From Phoronis australis (taxonomy: Eukaryota; Phoronida; Phoronidae): a DNA stretch of 64,000 nucleotides. Location: positions 145,775-209,774 of the forward strand of contig NMRA01000679.1 of NCBI GenBank assembly GCA_002633005.1. The letters are read 5' to 3'. The position numbers and the translations under genes are program-made. The notes beneath the pieces are model-generated. The model saw only the letters and a program-made list of their open reading frames with translations. It made no database searches and was not told where the DNA came from. Each line of letters opens with the position of its first letter. The stretch's first letter is position 1. This document shows, in pieces, positions 53,711 through 64,000 of the stretch.

Positions 53711-53891
53711 CTGCAACATCTTTATTATATCTGACAAATCTTTTGTAGATTTCCTCCTCCGATACCCTTCTCACTGAGCCAAGAGGAGAAAAATTGCCAC
53801 GAAACATTTTGATCAGTATCCGAGATGTCATTTGTCCCTCATCAGAACCTGGCATCAGGAGGAACGTGATGGTGGGTTTCTCTTCCATCAG
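53711..53891 (-). CDS. G2E3-like later exon
   Basis: Acceptor GTTACAG, donor GCAG/GTAGAT, 181 nt: LMEEKPTITFLLMPGSDEGQ, MTSRILIKMFRGNFSPLGSV and RRVSEEEIYKRFVRYNKDVA. Clean splice sites and no stop. Confidence 0.62.
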
Positions 53892-56800
53892 CTGTAACAC
53901 TAAGTTGCAACAAAAAAAAAAGCAAACACAGTGCTGGAAAAGTCCACGTCGCTTGGTTAAACCAAATGACTATAAACTATGCAATATTGCAATGGCGACT
54001 TTCAGTGGTCTCTACCATTTTTCATAGTGACAACATTTTTCGTCTACACCAATGTGGTCACGTGACCTGTTATTTCATATAGCGGGGCCTTGTTGCGGGC
54101 GAAAGCCAACACATGATACAAGTTCGGTATCACGAATGTACTGTTAGTAAATTAGGCTACTAGAACACAACTCGAAAATAGCACTTTGTATCCCGTTTCG
54201 ACGGCACGTAGAAAATCGCACTCAGGCAGTCAGGCCTAGCACTAGCAGCCAACGGCAAAGGGCGTGCATGCGGGATCAAACAAAAGAATTTTATACATCA
54301 CTCACATCCCACGATTCCAATCCAAAGAATCACCGGTTACTGTTGAATTTCTTTTCAGGAAGCGTTGGTATTTCTAGTGTTTCATCGTTTTCAGTGCGTC
54401 CTCCGACTCCAACTTAGTCCAAGGCGACTCGGCCACGCACTCCGTAATTGTTCCTCCCTCAAAGTTTACAGAGCACAAACCTCGGTTTGTGAAGACATCG
54501 ATTGTTTCTTTTATCCACTTTTCCGCGATTTTTTCCACGGAAATATAATGAAAATACACAGAGGGAATAAAAGAAAAAAACAGAAATCCGCGTTTCCACG
54601 GGAAATTCCAAGCCTTGTATTTTGCAAACATGTTGGTAACGGCATTTGCGAGAGAAATGTGTCATTTTTGAAATAGGTCTTATTTACTTATGAGCAAAAA
54701 TAGCCACACCCTTGATTTTTGAATGACTCGTTCCAAAAACTTGGTAGTAGAACAGACAGAATTTAAGGTATTTGCACGTGAGTACAGCCTGGTAAACAAG
54801 GTTCACAGTTACCTTAAAAAATATATCCACTCACACTTACACTAGACAATTATCGTTGATGGGAGGCCAAAGCTCTCCCCTGGTAAAAAACAGTGTTACC
54901 AATCAGACGGATATGATGATGCACAGTATCACAAGCAGTATAATTAAGCTCAAATTGTTCTCAACAGTCACACTGTACTGTATGAAAGTATGCTCATCAC
55001 ATTTTGCAAAATAATTAATTATAAAAAGCGGAGAATTTGCGTGAATTTAGTGTACCTTAACTTTGTAAACAGTAAGGAACACAATTGAATTACCTGTTAG
55101 GACTCCTGCCACAATGAAATGCCTTTTTGCCAGGCCATAATCGTCCCTCTTCACCTTAACTTCTCCCCTATCCTCAATCAAAAATCTCTCCTTAACTTCT
55201 TGGATTACCAGAGTTAAAAACTCTCTCCTTGGTCCACCAACATCCTCTGCAACTTCCCCACAGAATGACACATTCAAAGGAAGCCGTATGTTGGGAAGGT
55301 CCAGAATCTCCTCCACAGAAGTCTCCTAGAGGAGTTTTCTGTTTCTATTTCGGCGGTGGCACCTACAGGGGCACAGTATGTGTCGGTTATATCCAATGAC
55401 CGTCCTTGTAGAAAAGCTGCTTGGAAAGCTTTCGTGATCGTTACAGGTTCTCTACCCAGCCAATAAAACGTGGGTATATAATGCCATTCAGAAAATAATG
55501 CGTAAATACTGTGGTTGTAAAATAATCGGATTGATCTTTACCTGTTTTATGAAACCTAGGAGTGCTAGTTTTTGATTAAAAGTTTATAATTATAAAAGTG
55601 CTCGCGGAGCCATAATTTGGCCAAATTAGACATTACTAAGAATCTTTAGAATATATATAGGTAAATAAAACAACTAAAATGGATCATCTGAAGTTTTCGG
55701 ATATAATAACGTCCTTCGTCAACAGAAATAGAAATAAAGTAAAATCAAACACTACATGACAATTGACATTTAAGATGTGGCGTAATGAATATGATACATT
55801 GTTGCGGAAATAATTGAATGATATAATTTTTAGTTTTTATGTTTAATCCATGAGGTTCTAGTGTATTGAGCTTGTCTGTCTCCTTTGAGTCTGTGAGGAG
55901 TACTGGGGTGTTCGAGTTTTTCTATTATTTGTACAGGAAGATCTTGAACATTATGATTTTTGGAATTGAAATGATTACCTTTAGTATAAGAAATGTTTTT
56001 ATGCATTATGTTAAATCTATGATTACGAAACCGAGTTTGTAGATTATATTGAGTTTGTCCTACGTATTGGATAGAACATTTTTTACAAGGTAAATAATAT
56101 TGTTAGTGGTGCAATCAGAATAATGTTTTATTTCAAAGTTTTCATTGATTCGGGAAGACTGGAAAAAGGTGCTATAGTTGATAAAGTTACACATTTTACA
56201 CCTAGTTTTGTTGCATAGTGTGTTGCCAATAGGTTTGTCAGTTTGGTGTATATTGTCGATATTAGCTTTAACTAAATATTTTTACATTTTCTCCAAGAAA
56301 TTATAGGTGGATGAGGAAATAGGTTTTTCATTTGAGGGGAAATATGCAGCGTGGAAAGATGTTTTCTGAAGACGTGGATAATTCCGTTTAAAAATGGATT
56401 GAACATAGTTATGAATGGTATTCTATTAGTAGTATTGCCTTTTGTTTTACTTCTTAAAGACTCGTTTCCTGTAATTGAGCGGACTTTGTCAAACTGTTTG
56501 TGTATAAGATGTAAGGGGAAATGACGTTGAACTAGCTAGTGCTTGAGTTCTTTTAAACGCTTATTAAAGGAAGTTTCTTCTGAACAAATGCGTCGAATTC
56601 TTAGGCCAAGGCTATATGGAAGGCTTTTCTTGCAATGAAAGGGATGACACGAGTGATATGACAGATATTGGAGTTTGTCAGTTTCTTTACAGAATAAGTC
56701 AGCTTCTAGTTTATCATTACCAAGGATGACAGTTACATCTAAAAGTGAGACTTTATTTTGAGAAATGTCATGAGTGAACTTTATAGTAAGGTGAAATTTG

Positions 56801-58555
56801 TTAATATTTTCTAAAAATATATGTAATTTTTGTGGGCCATGGGTCCAGATAACAAAAGTGTCATCACTGTACCTTATCCAGAGAAGAGGTTTTTCAGAGC
56901 AGGATTTGATGAAGTTGTTTTCAAGATTTCCCATAAAAAGGTTGGCAAAAGTAGGAGCAACCCTAGTGCCCTTAGCTGTGCCTAATATTTGGAGATAGTG
57001 ATTATTATTAAAGGTAAAATGATTCATGACAAGTACATGTTCAAGAAGAGAGCGAATAAAAGATGAAGGCACATTAGGATTATTACGTTGACTAAGAAAC
57101 TTGGTTCAGGCTTCTATTCCTTCATGTTGAGGAATATTAACCTTAGGTGATACAGATCTAAAAACTCACTCGATTATATCAGGTGTTCAAAAAAGTAACC
57201 CTGTGAAGGTAAACGACGTTTCTTTAACATTAGAACATCAGGGAATCATTTTGACTTATGAATGTGCAAAGTCGCAAATTTACATGTTTCGTAGAGTTAT
57301 TACCTCGCAAGACTCGGTGTGTTTACGGAGATTGTGAACAAAGATGTCCTTGTTACACAATGACACATCTCGACGTCTCACTAGGTTCGGCAGTAGTATC
57401 AACAGATGTATCAAGATTTGACTGAATAGGTCTGATAAATATTTTAGCCAATGACGAACTGGTCATAATTTTTTAGCTGGTCGCAATCGCAAAAGCCAGT
57501 ACTGCATTCAACTAGGTGCGACCTCCTGGACTTGTCTGCTGTCAGGAATTCAATGGCATTCCTGTACTGCATAAGCTTTTGATATGCCCTGAAGACAGTT
57601 AAAAGCAGGCAATTTGATCATCATGTTTTAGATGTATTTTGTTTTGTATATGCAGTTTTTTAAACATAGCACTACAATAAAGTAATTTGTTAACGCCACA
57701 CAAAGCTCCATCTGTTACAAAGCAAATTTGTGGGGGAAAATTTGATATCAAAAATAACTAATGAATACCATTTGGTTCCTGCTATTCTGTAAAAATTGTA
57801 AGTACTAGCTCACCGCATTTAAAAATCTTTCAGTTGAGAGGATTACAAAACAATAGGGTTTGTAAACAAATTGAATGGATTCCACATTGTCTAGCCGGCA
57901 AGCCTGGACACAACAAAGTCGACCAAATCGGCCTTGCTACTCGATTGGTTAGGACAACCCAGAATTCATTCAGTGGTATCTTCTAGTAATAATGAATGAT
58001 TTAATCGCTTGAGGGTTTGTCACAATGTTTCTGACAATTCAATAACATTTTTCGTCGGATGTATGTTGAGATGATAACTTGCACATGTACGTTATATGTG
58101 GGTGCGTAAAAACATGACATGCAGTCGGTCTTTGTTTCAGTCAGTCACTTAGCCTAACCTTACCAAAAATAGCGCGGTTGCAAATTCTTACCGCGAAAGA
58201 ATAAGTAGCAAACATTGTCACAAGTTTGGCGCAAATATTACTACCAACCAGCCCTGAACACTCTGCAACATGGTTACGTACAATTATGCCAAAAGTGTGT
58301 GGCAAGTTTGCAGCTAACTGATCTTTTGCACAAACTCCTGGCATATTTCCTGCAAACTCTGCCTTTTGGTAAGGGATGAGGTATTATACTGTATAGTGAG
58401 AATTTTTAGTGTCAATGATAAAATGTTTATACCTGTGAAGTGCTTTCTTCACTTCGTCTTTTGACCCAGCAGTGGGAAAGGAAACTTTCCGTTACCCTAG
58501 CCCACTCCTCTGCAGGGCCTGCTTCTCCTGAAAGCTCGGTGGGGAGTCGGCATTT
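53711..58555 (-). CDS. HECT-domain (G2E3-like) ubiquitin ligase gene, partial exon set
   Basis: Three minus-strand exons: 58433-58555 (candidate), 55094-55325 and 53711-53891. The middle one has LPNIRLPLNVSFCGEVAEDV and GGPRREFLTLVI, the start of a HECT N-lobe (F-x-G-E-x-x-x-D-x-G-G-P-x-R-E-F). The last has MFRGNFSPLGSVRRVSEEEI, a pattern I recall from the later part of G2E3-like HECT proteins of invertebrates. The exit phase of 55094 (1) does not match the entry phase of 53891 (0), so at least one exon between them is missing or decayed. HECT ligases pass ubiquitin from a C-terminal Cys to substrate; that Cys was not found. It may be a partial gene or a pseudogene. A Penelope-like element lies in the intron. 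Confidence 0.6.
54660..54835. repeat. Rearranged fragment of the A/B duplicated unit
   Basis: TTTTTGAAATAGGTCTTATT and CCACACCCTTGATTTTTGA match the end of B. The following TTTGCACGTGAGTACAGCC and TGGTAAACAAGGTTCACAG match A in inverse orientation. The unit therefore exists elsewhere in the genome in another arrangement. Confidence 0.55.
55094..55325 (-). CDS. HECT N-lobe exon
   Basis: Acceptor CTCCTCTAG, donor ACAG/GTAATT, 232 nt: ETSVEEILDLPNIRLPLNVS, FCGEVAEDVGGPRREFLTLV, then LAKRHFIVAGVLTG. Strong HECT N-lobe signature. Confidence 0.78.
55690..57180 (-). mobile_element. Penelope-like element fragment 2 (RT, Cys linker, GIY-YIG, 3' UTR)
   Basis: Going down the minus strand: VNIPQHEGIEA near 57130, then the 178-codon RT frame, then a thumb with HVFRKHLSTLHISPQMKNLF and PPIISWRKCKNI, a linker with CNKTRCKMCNF, and the GIY-YIG part (NNIIYL, CKKCSIQYVGQTQYNLQTRF) at 56110-55980. 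This order is diagnostic of Penelope-like elements. It is 5'-truncated, with stops near 56535 and 56283. The 3' part matches 35388-35870. Confidence 0.9.
56536..57072 (-). pseudogene. Penelope-like reverse transcriptase
   Basis: GTAKGTRVAPTFANLFMGNL is the palm motif and LLWIRYSDDTFVIWTHGPQK the catalytic box (Y-S-D-D where Y-I-D-D or Y-M-D-D is more usual in the family). It continues with HLTIKFTHDISQNKVSLLDV and FCKETDKLQYLSYHSCHPFH. It copies RNA to DNA at the target and is related to telomerase RT. The N-terminal third is missing. Confidence 0.92.
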
Positions 58556-60624
58556 CTATCGCCAAAGACAAATATTATCTTTACCAAAGTACGACATCTA
58601 CATTGAGCTCCTACAAACATTTGCCGTTTTTGATATTTGAATAAACTACTTCAAATGACTAACCCGGAAACATATTTATCAACCTATAGACATATTCACA
58701 TTCATTCCTTGATTATAATTAAAAATTGTTTGATATCACAGCAAAATTATTTAATAATATTATTTGATAGAATTTTATTCTCCATACCGCAACGAAGCTT
58801 GGCAAGTTCAAAGCTTATCACGAAGTCAGGCTAGGGCTAGTACTGATAATTGTACAGACGTTTTGTGCTAAAGGTATTGACTTACGGGCATTTCGCAGAG
58901 TTAGTACGGTGGACTAGCATTCTTTCTCTATCACAAGAATTTTAATCCCAATGCGAAAGGTGGTTTAGAACGGCCTAGATTTGGTACGGTACTTAAGTTA
59001 TTACGCTCGAAATGGACCGGACTAGCCAGCGTAACAAAGTCTTGGTCCGATTACGTAAGAGGAATGCGAAAGATTTGGTGCGGACAATTTCGCTCCACCG
59101 TACTAACTTTTCTCCCACTTCACGCGAGTGCGGAGTTCTTCCCGCCAGGATACTGACATTGCTTGCCTAAAAACTGGAGAATTGTCACGATTTGGGAGCC
59201 ACGTACAGTACGTAGTGAGTGATGCCTTTGCTATAGTGTTTTGTTTCATGACGCCGCTTTCTTGTTCCTAGGTTGTTCGACAATGTCCACTGAGACGCAA
59301 ACGAAAATTCTGGAGAGCGTACGTGCAGTAAGTCTCGTTGTCCTAAAACGTAAGATTTTTATGTTGCCGCGTCTTTTTGACGGACCACCTGATTTGGATG
59401 AATTTCTCGCGGCGAGTTACTCAGAGAACGCTCCCGTAAATATTATGTGACAACTCTCCGGCTTTGTCATTAATAACATGCACTCCCCAACTGAACTGCA
59501 ACTCCTTAATAAACGGGAAAATATGTTCAAAGGGCGCGTCTCCCCAAGATGAGGTAATTTGCCCCGCAGTTGCAACTTAATTGTGCCTACCAGATTATTC
59601 GGGCGCGCGGGCAGCTGCATAATACTCTGCTTCCCGCCCGGCATTCCGAACACTCGACGTTGTTCCTTTTTCCGTTTCAGTACTCACTTTTCATTGTACA
59701 ATTTTATAGTTAAACGTGTTTCAAAATATGAATACAAATAGCAACTGGTAGTCGGATCTCAATTACGGTACAGCGCGAGTAGCGACATCCTGTGTTTAGT
59801 AGGATGAAGCTTTAGGAGGCACAGAACAGTTCTCACTGGGTTTTGCCTAGCAAAACACACATCACTTGATTTGTAACCTTTTCTTCACTCTGTCAAAAAC
59901 AGGATGCAAAGAATGGCATGTTTTCAATTATTTCACATAAAAAGCCCAGCAGATGAGAACAGAAACTTTATTCTTTCTTGTATTTTTGACCATTTCATTC
60001 CCACTGAAAACCAAGCTAGACTAAGAAAAATAAGGGCAAAAAAATGCAAAATCGGCACTTTTCACACGAAAAACACCACTTCCCTGCCGATGCATGACTA
60101 AAACCAACCTTAGAGTCTGAAAGCAAATTTCCTACCGATTCAGAAAATGTGGTCCAAAAGTACTGTCAACCAACTAGTTTTTTGGCAATTCTTGCTTGCC
60201 TTTGAGGGCTACCTAAAATCACAGCCAATTTCTCGGTCGCTACCCAACAATGCACAATTGCAGCCGGGGGCCGCCATCTTGAAGAAGAGTGCAGCTACAG
60301 CCAAGAAAGTGGCCTTTTTTATTCACAGCATGTTCACAAATACAAACAAACCACATCCACTGAGCCTACGTGCAATGCCCACCTACAAAATGCCCCCAAA
60401 CTTGGCCTACCCAAAATTTCTATATTTTGGGGGTGCAAATTGGCTGCGGCCACAGCCTAACTATTCAGTGCCACCTTAAATCAAATCACATTTTCCAAAT
60501 TTTTTTCAGAATAGTTCCTCTCCACCTGCTGACCTAATTTGCAAAGTAAAAACTTGAAGCGATGACCGGTTTTGATTTTTCAAGCCAATTGCATGTGCCC
60601 ACCCAAAAACTGGAACAATCATCC
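57181..60624. other. Intronic or intergenic sequence
   Basis: Apart from the candidate exon at 58433-58555 I see no supportable gene. A small plus-strand frame at 59282-59330 (MSTETQTKILESVRA between AG and GT sites) could be a first exon but has no support. Confidence 0.35.
58433..58555 (-). CDS. Candidate exon upstream of the HECT exon
   Basis: An open phase-0 stretch of exactly 41 codons between an AG acceptor (GCGATAG) and a GT donor (CAG/GTATAA): KCRLPTELSGEAGPAEEWAR ... CWVKRRSEESTSQ. No family was recognised. Phase fits the exon at 55325. Confidence 0.35.
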
Positions 60625-61495
60625 TTTGAGCGGTTTCGTTGATAGAGGGATGGACGCACAAAAACAGACTCGAAAACACTAAAAATGGCGGCCACTAGGT
60701 GGCGCAAACTATGTCAAATCCATCTGAAAACGGTAGGATAACGTCATCTCACTAATAGGTGCCTACATATCAAATTTCATGAAAATCCGTTAAGGACTTG
60801 TGAAGATACAAAGGTAAGCGTTAAAAAAATTAAAATTGCCACTAGGGGGCACACCGGTAGTCGGATCCGTACAAAAGTCGTCATCTTCCGTTGTTAACAT
60901 CATATAAATATACTTACACAATTTCGTAAATATCCTGCGAACGGTTTAGGAGATACAGCCATATGCGCAAAAAAAACAAAACTGCCACTAGGAGGCGCCA
61001 CAGTAGTCGAAATCGTCAGAAAATCATCGTCAACCATCCTCTACATAGTAAGCATATACTTGCCAATTTTCACAATCATCCTTTGAGCGGTTTGGTTGAT
61101 AGAGGGGTGGACGCACAAAAAACACTAAAAATGGCCACTAGGTGGCGCAAACTACGTCGAATCCATCTGAAAACGGCAGGATAGCGTCATCTCACTAATA
61201 CGTGCCTACATACCAAATTTCATGAAAATCCGTTCAGGACTTTTGAAGATACAAAGGTAAGCGTAAAAAACTAAAATTGCCACTAGGGGGCACACCGGTA
61301 GTCGGATCCGTCCAAAAGTTCGCACATGCCGTCCCATTCATGAATGGAACATATGTGCTAAATTTCATGAACGTATGTCAAAGGGTTTTGGAGATAGAGC
61401 AGCGGACGCCGGACGCCGGACGGACGCCGCCCGGACGGACGGACGGACAGAGATGACGGCATAATGCTTCCACATATAAATATGTGGGCGCATAA
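60625..61495 (+). repeat. Second array of the ~145-bp GCCACTAGG repeat family
   Basis: CCACTAGG motifs start at 60692, 60839, 60985, 61135 and 61280, i.e. steps of 147, 146, 150 and 145 bases, with the same three monomer types as at 30.9-33.2 kb and higher mutual similarity. It ends with GGAGATAGAGCAGCGGACGC, GGACGCCGGACGGACGCCG and GACGGCATAATGCTTCCACA followed by ATATAAATATGTGGGCGCAT. Confidence 0.9.
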
Positions 61496-63230
61496 AAATC
61501 AGTGGCAATTCGAACTTCTCGATCGAAGGCGGCGGTCAATTCGATCCTGACTACTCAATGCTAAAGCCCGCTACGACTGTCCACACAGCGTCGAAGAATC
61601 CTCGTTGACCTCTTGCTTTTTCAAGGAAAGCTTTTTAATCTCTTTAGAACAGGAAAATGTATAATATTCGCTAAAAATTCACAGCACAACTTCTCCTACC
61701 TCGAATGAATGAGGAAGGAGTATGATACCAACAGTACTTCTCGTGTTTTTTTTTTTAGATAAATCCCTGGTTCATTAGTTAGCTAGTTAGTTTATTCACT
61801 GTAAAGAACATAAACATGCAAGGAACAACGATAACAGCTGCAAAAAAAACGAAACAGAACCATCTTTTAGTTTACGTCTATGCTGGACTATGCAACAAGT
61901 GTTCAAATAGTATGTTCATTCAAAGGTGTTTAAACATCTCCAAACGTACTTAAAGGAGCATGCCACCCAAAAAACAATCTAATTTGTATCAATTTAGATC
62001 GAGTAGTTCTACTCCATAACGACACGTACGGTTGCGTTATCTGACAGCAGACGGAGGTATTGAAATTATCCAATGACGTCATCAGTTTCACACGCAGTCT
62101 GTTCAGCAGTTCACAACACGGGTTACTGGTGTCAGCTTATCGCTTGAAGTCATCGTTTAACACCAATAAATCATCAAAATTCGATGAAAAACCCTTAAAA
62201 ATACACCGAGTTCTTATAAAAACGTGTTGTTTTATTTCGCTTTTACGGATTTATTGGTATTTGGACACACCGTAGCCTACTAAGTTCGGCAGGTCAATAA
62301 GGTCCGTAGCAGGAGTTTGGGATCTGTTCGGAGATAATTTCAAAGTATTTTCCGTGAGATACAGACAGGAGAACCTAGATCTGTATTGTTTAGACTTGTG
62401 ATTTTTTGAGTTCTAAACACAAAACGCTTGTTCTCCTGGCCAGTGGCTCGGAGCCCGATCAGGCCGTCGCGGCCGGCCGGATTGACTCCGCCGTTATCCC
62501 GGCCAGTGGCTCGGAAACTGATCAGACATCACGAACATCAATCAGCCAAAGTTCAGTGGAAACTAAACTTCCAGTCAATTAAATACTATACTAGTGAGCC
62601 AAAGTAATGAGCACGTGATTATGTTGGTGAATTAGCCACGAAATTGCAAATCTACTTACTCGTCGGGGGCCGCGAATTCAGGTTCCGCTTTGGCCACAGC
62701 ACCGTCAGGACAGAAGTTGTACATTGACAATCATTATTTGAGTAATGTAAATGTACATAAAGATTCCCCTAACACCTGGCCGTGGGATGGATATCGAGTT
62801 GTTTCACAACAGTTTCTTCCAGCAAACACTACATTAGCATGAGCTCACACGGCCTCGGTGTCCCGTCAATTAGTTTTATTGCACCTAAAGCCGGTGACGC
62901 AGTGATTTATTCATTGCTGGCTTCTCAAATCATTTGCACTCACGAACACTCCAAAGGCATTACAAATTGCATCTAATGAGACAGACTTTGTTTCAGTATT
63001 ATATAAGTATTGGTTGGGGTGAGAATAATTCATTTTGAAACAGAACGCTCAGTAATAAACGCAACATGGCAACTCGCAATCACGACTTAGGACGAGCTAG
63101 AGCTCATCAGTCCCGACTTCGCAGGTGGATCATTAAGTTTTACAGGCTATCAATTTGAACAGGAATACAGTGATGAAGAAATATAATACTAGAGAGACGC
63201 CGTGAACAAGCTCAGACAACGGAACGTATG
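61496..63230. other. No recognised gene; short direct repeat at 62436-62530
   Basis: GGCCAGTGGCTCGGAGCCCG at about 62440 and GGCCAGTGGCTCGGAAACTG at about 62500 form a ~60-bp tandem pair. The rest is unassigned. Confidence 0.4.
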
Positions 63231-63239
63231 GAGTTATTT

Positions 63240-63500
63240 GGTAAGCCGGCATTCGTAAGGCACTGTCGACGTCTGCAGGCCACAGACACGGAGATGTTTC
63301 ACGGCCTCATACTTGCTATTTACAGCGTACATTTCATTCTTCACTACCATGAGCCACTTCCTAAGCATTTCGGACTCTCGAGGAAGTAAAAAAAAAACGA
63401 TATACCGGCTTTCCTCGCAGCTGCTTAGTTCGGACAAGCGGGAACGATGCAACGCAACAGCGGCATTCACTCTGCATATGAACCGCTGACGTCGCTAGCG
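63240..63500 (-). pseudogene. THAP zinc-finger-like fragment (frameshifted)
   Basis: One frame reads CRCCVASFPLVRTKQLRGKP and VYRF. An overlapping frame continues FFLLPRESEMLRKWLMVVKN and KYEAVKHLRVCGLQ. This follows the THAP pattern (C-C-V-A, Y-R-F-P, L-R-x-K-W, S-K-Y, V-C-G-L-H-F). The zinc-binding His near the end is Gln and the halves are in different frames, so it is a remnant. THAP domains bind DNA and occur in P-element-derived and host proteins. Confidence 0.5.
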
Positions 63501-63615
63501 TCGTTTCTCACCTTCCTCACATGTTGGCAAGGTAAGGTCGACCGTATGCGAGGCCATGTGGATATAGACCGATTAAGACGGCAAAAAGACTAATTAAATC
63601 GGATGGCATTCTCCT

Positions 63616-63804
63616 TTAACGACTGACACCGCATTCTGGGATCGGAAAAACTGGTCCACACTCCACACTGACAAAGCAAAAATCCGGGTGCTCATCTCGC
63701 AAAAATTGCGTTTCAAGGCATCTCAGAAAAACATGGGCTTCAGTTTGGACTTCTTGTCCGCATATACATAGTGATGTCGCTCTTCCAACGCTATCCCTCA
63801 CCAC
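63616..63804 (-). pseudogene. Possible LINE reverse-transcriptase tail
   Basis: LCICGQEVQTEAHVFLRCLE resembles the C-x-C-G-x-x-x-x-T-x-x-H-x-x-x-x-C motif at the C-terminus of many non-LTR retrotransposon proteins. Only about 60 codons are seen, with no RT core, so the call is weak. Confidence 0.35.
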
Positions 63805-64000
63805 GGGGCCGTTTCAACTACCAAACTAGTGAGCATATCTATTCTCCTATTATCTGATAGTCCAGAATTTCCAATTTTACGTCCCTACAAACCTGATGTG
63901 TAGATGAATACAATTTCAATTGTTCTCTATAGGTCACGAATTTAGTCCCAGGTTCACTGTGGTCTGATTCCTAATCATGCGCGCAACCAGGGGGGGGGGG

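Noticed and set aside
54374-54676. 85-codon minus and 103-codon plus ORFs
   Set aside because: No recognised domain; the minus frame has an ATG-starting alternative that stops after ten codons.
59241-59450. Possible plus-strand first exon (MSTETQTKILESVRA)
   Set aside because: Short, no partner exon and no domain; insufficient support.
62040-62095. TGACGTCA-type (CRE-like) site
   Set aside because: A single 8-base match without a gene start nearby is expected by chance.

Overview
The window is nuclear DNA from an animal, most likely a marine invertebrate. It is AT-rich, has multi-exon genes with GT-AG introns up to 12 kb, and carries Ty3/gypsy, Penelope-like and DNA transposons plus short-repeat arrays. 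I cannot name the species. There is no bacterial gene organisation, no CRISPR array and no recognisable tRNA or rRNA gene.

Layout. From about 2.5 to 40.6 kb the minus strand carries one host gene whose eight visible exons encode an IQ motif, coiled coils and ankyrin repeats in the order of IQANK1. The exons join in phase over 345 codons and the gene continues past the left edge. Its introns hold most of the repeats: a duplicated 1.2 kb block either side of exon 7, a hAT-like copy 38 bases before the acceptor of exon 5, a tandem duplication interrupted by a TTAA-flanked 1.9 kb element, a complete but decayed gypsy element with 217-bp LTRs and a GTTGC target duplication, tandem 425-bp and 145/435-bp repeat arrays, a HIRAN-like gene fragment, a Penelope-like fragment and an inverted repeat.

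From 40.9 to 51.1 kb the plus strand holds a decayed, intron-containing integrase-core (IS3EU-like) transposase gene. Its helix-turn-helix exon was split by a second, 7.05 kb gypsy element on the minus strand. That element has near-identical LTRs, an integrase C-terminus with a PHD finger, and an extra reading frame after pol.

From 51.2 to 64 kb come nested direct and inverted repeats, exons of a HECT-domain (G2E3-like) gene on the minus strand, a longer Penelope-like copy with reverse transcriptase and GIY-YIG parts, a further 145-bp-periodic repeat array, and fragments resembling a THAP zinc finger and a LINE tail.

The points I rate most worth checking are: the repeat family that places a CTCF-like core motif every ~145 bp at two main arrays; the gypsy element combining integrase, PHD finger and a post-pol ORF; and the TTAA element whose empty site is preserved in a tandem copy next to it. 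All identifications rest on reading motifs by eye; nothing was searched.
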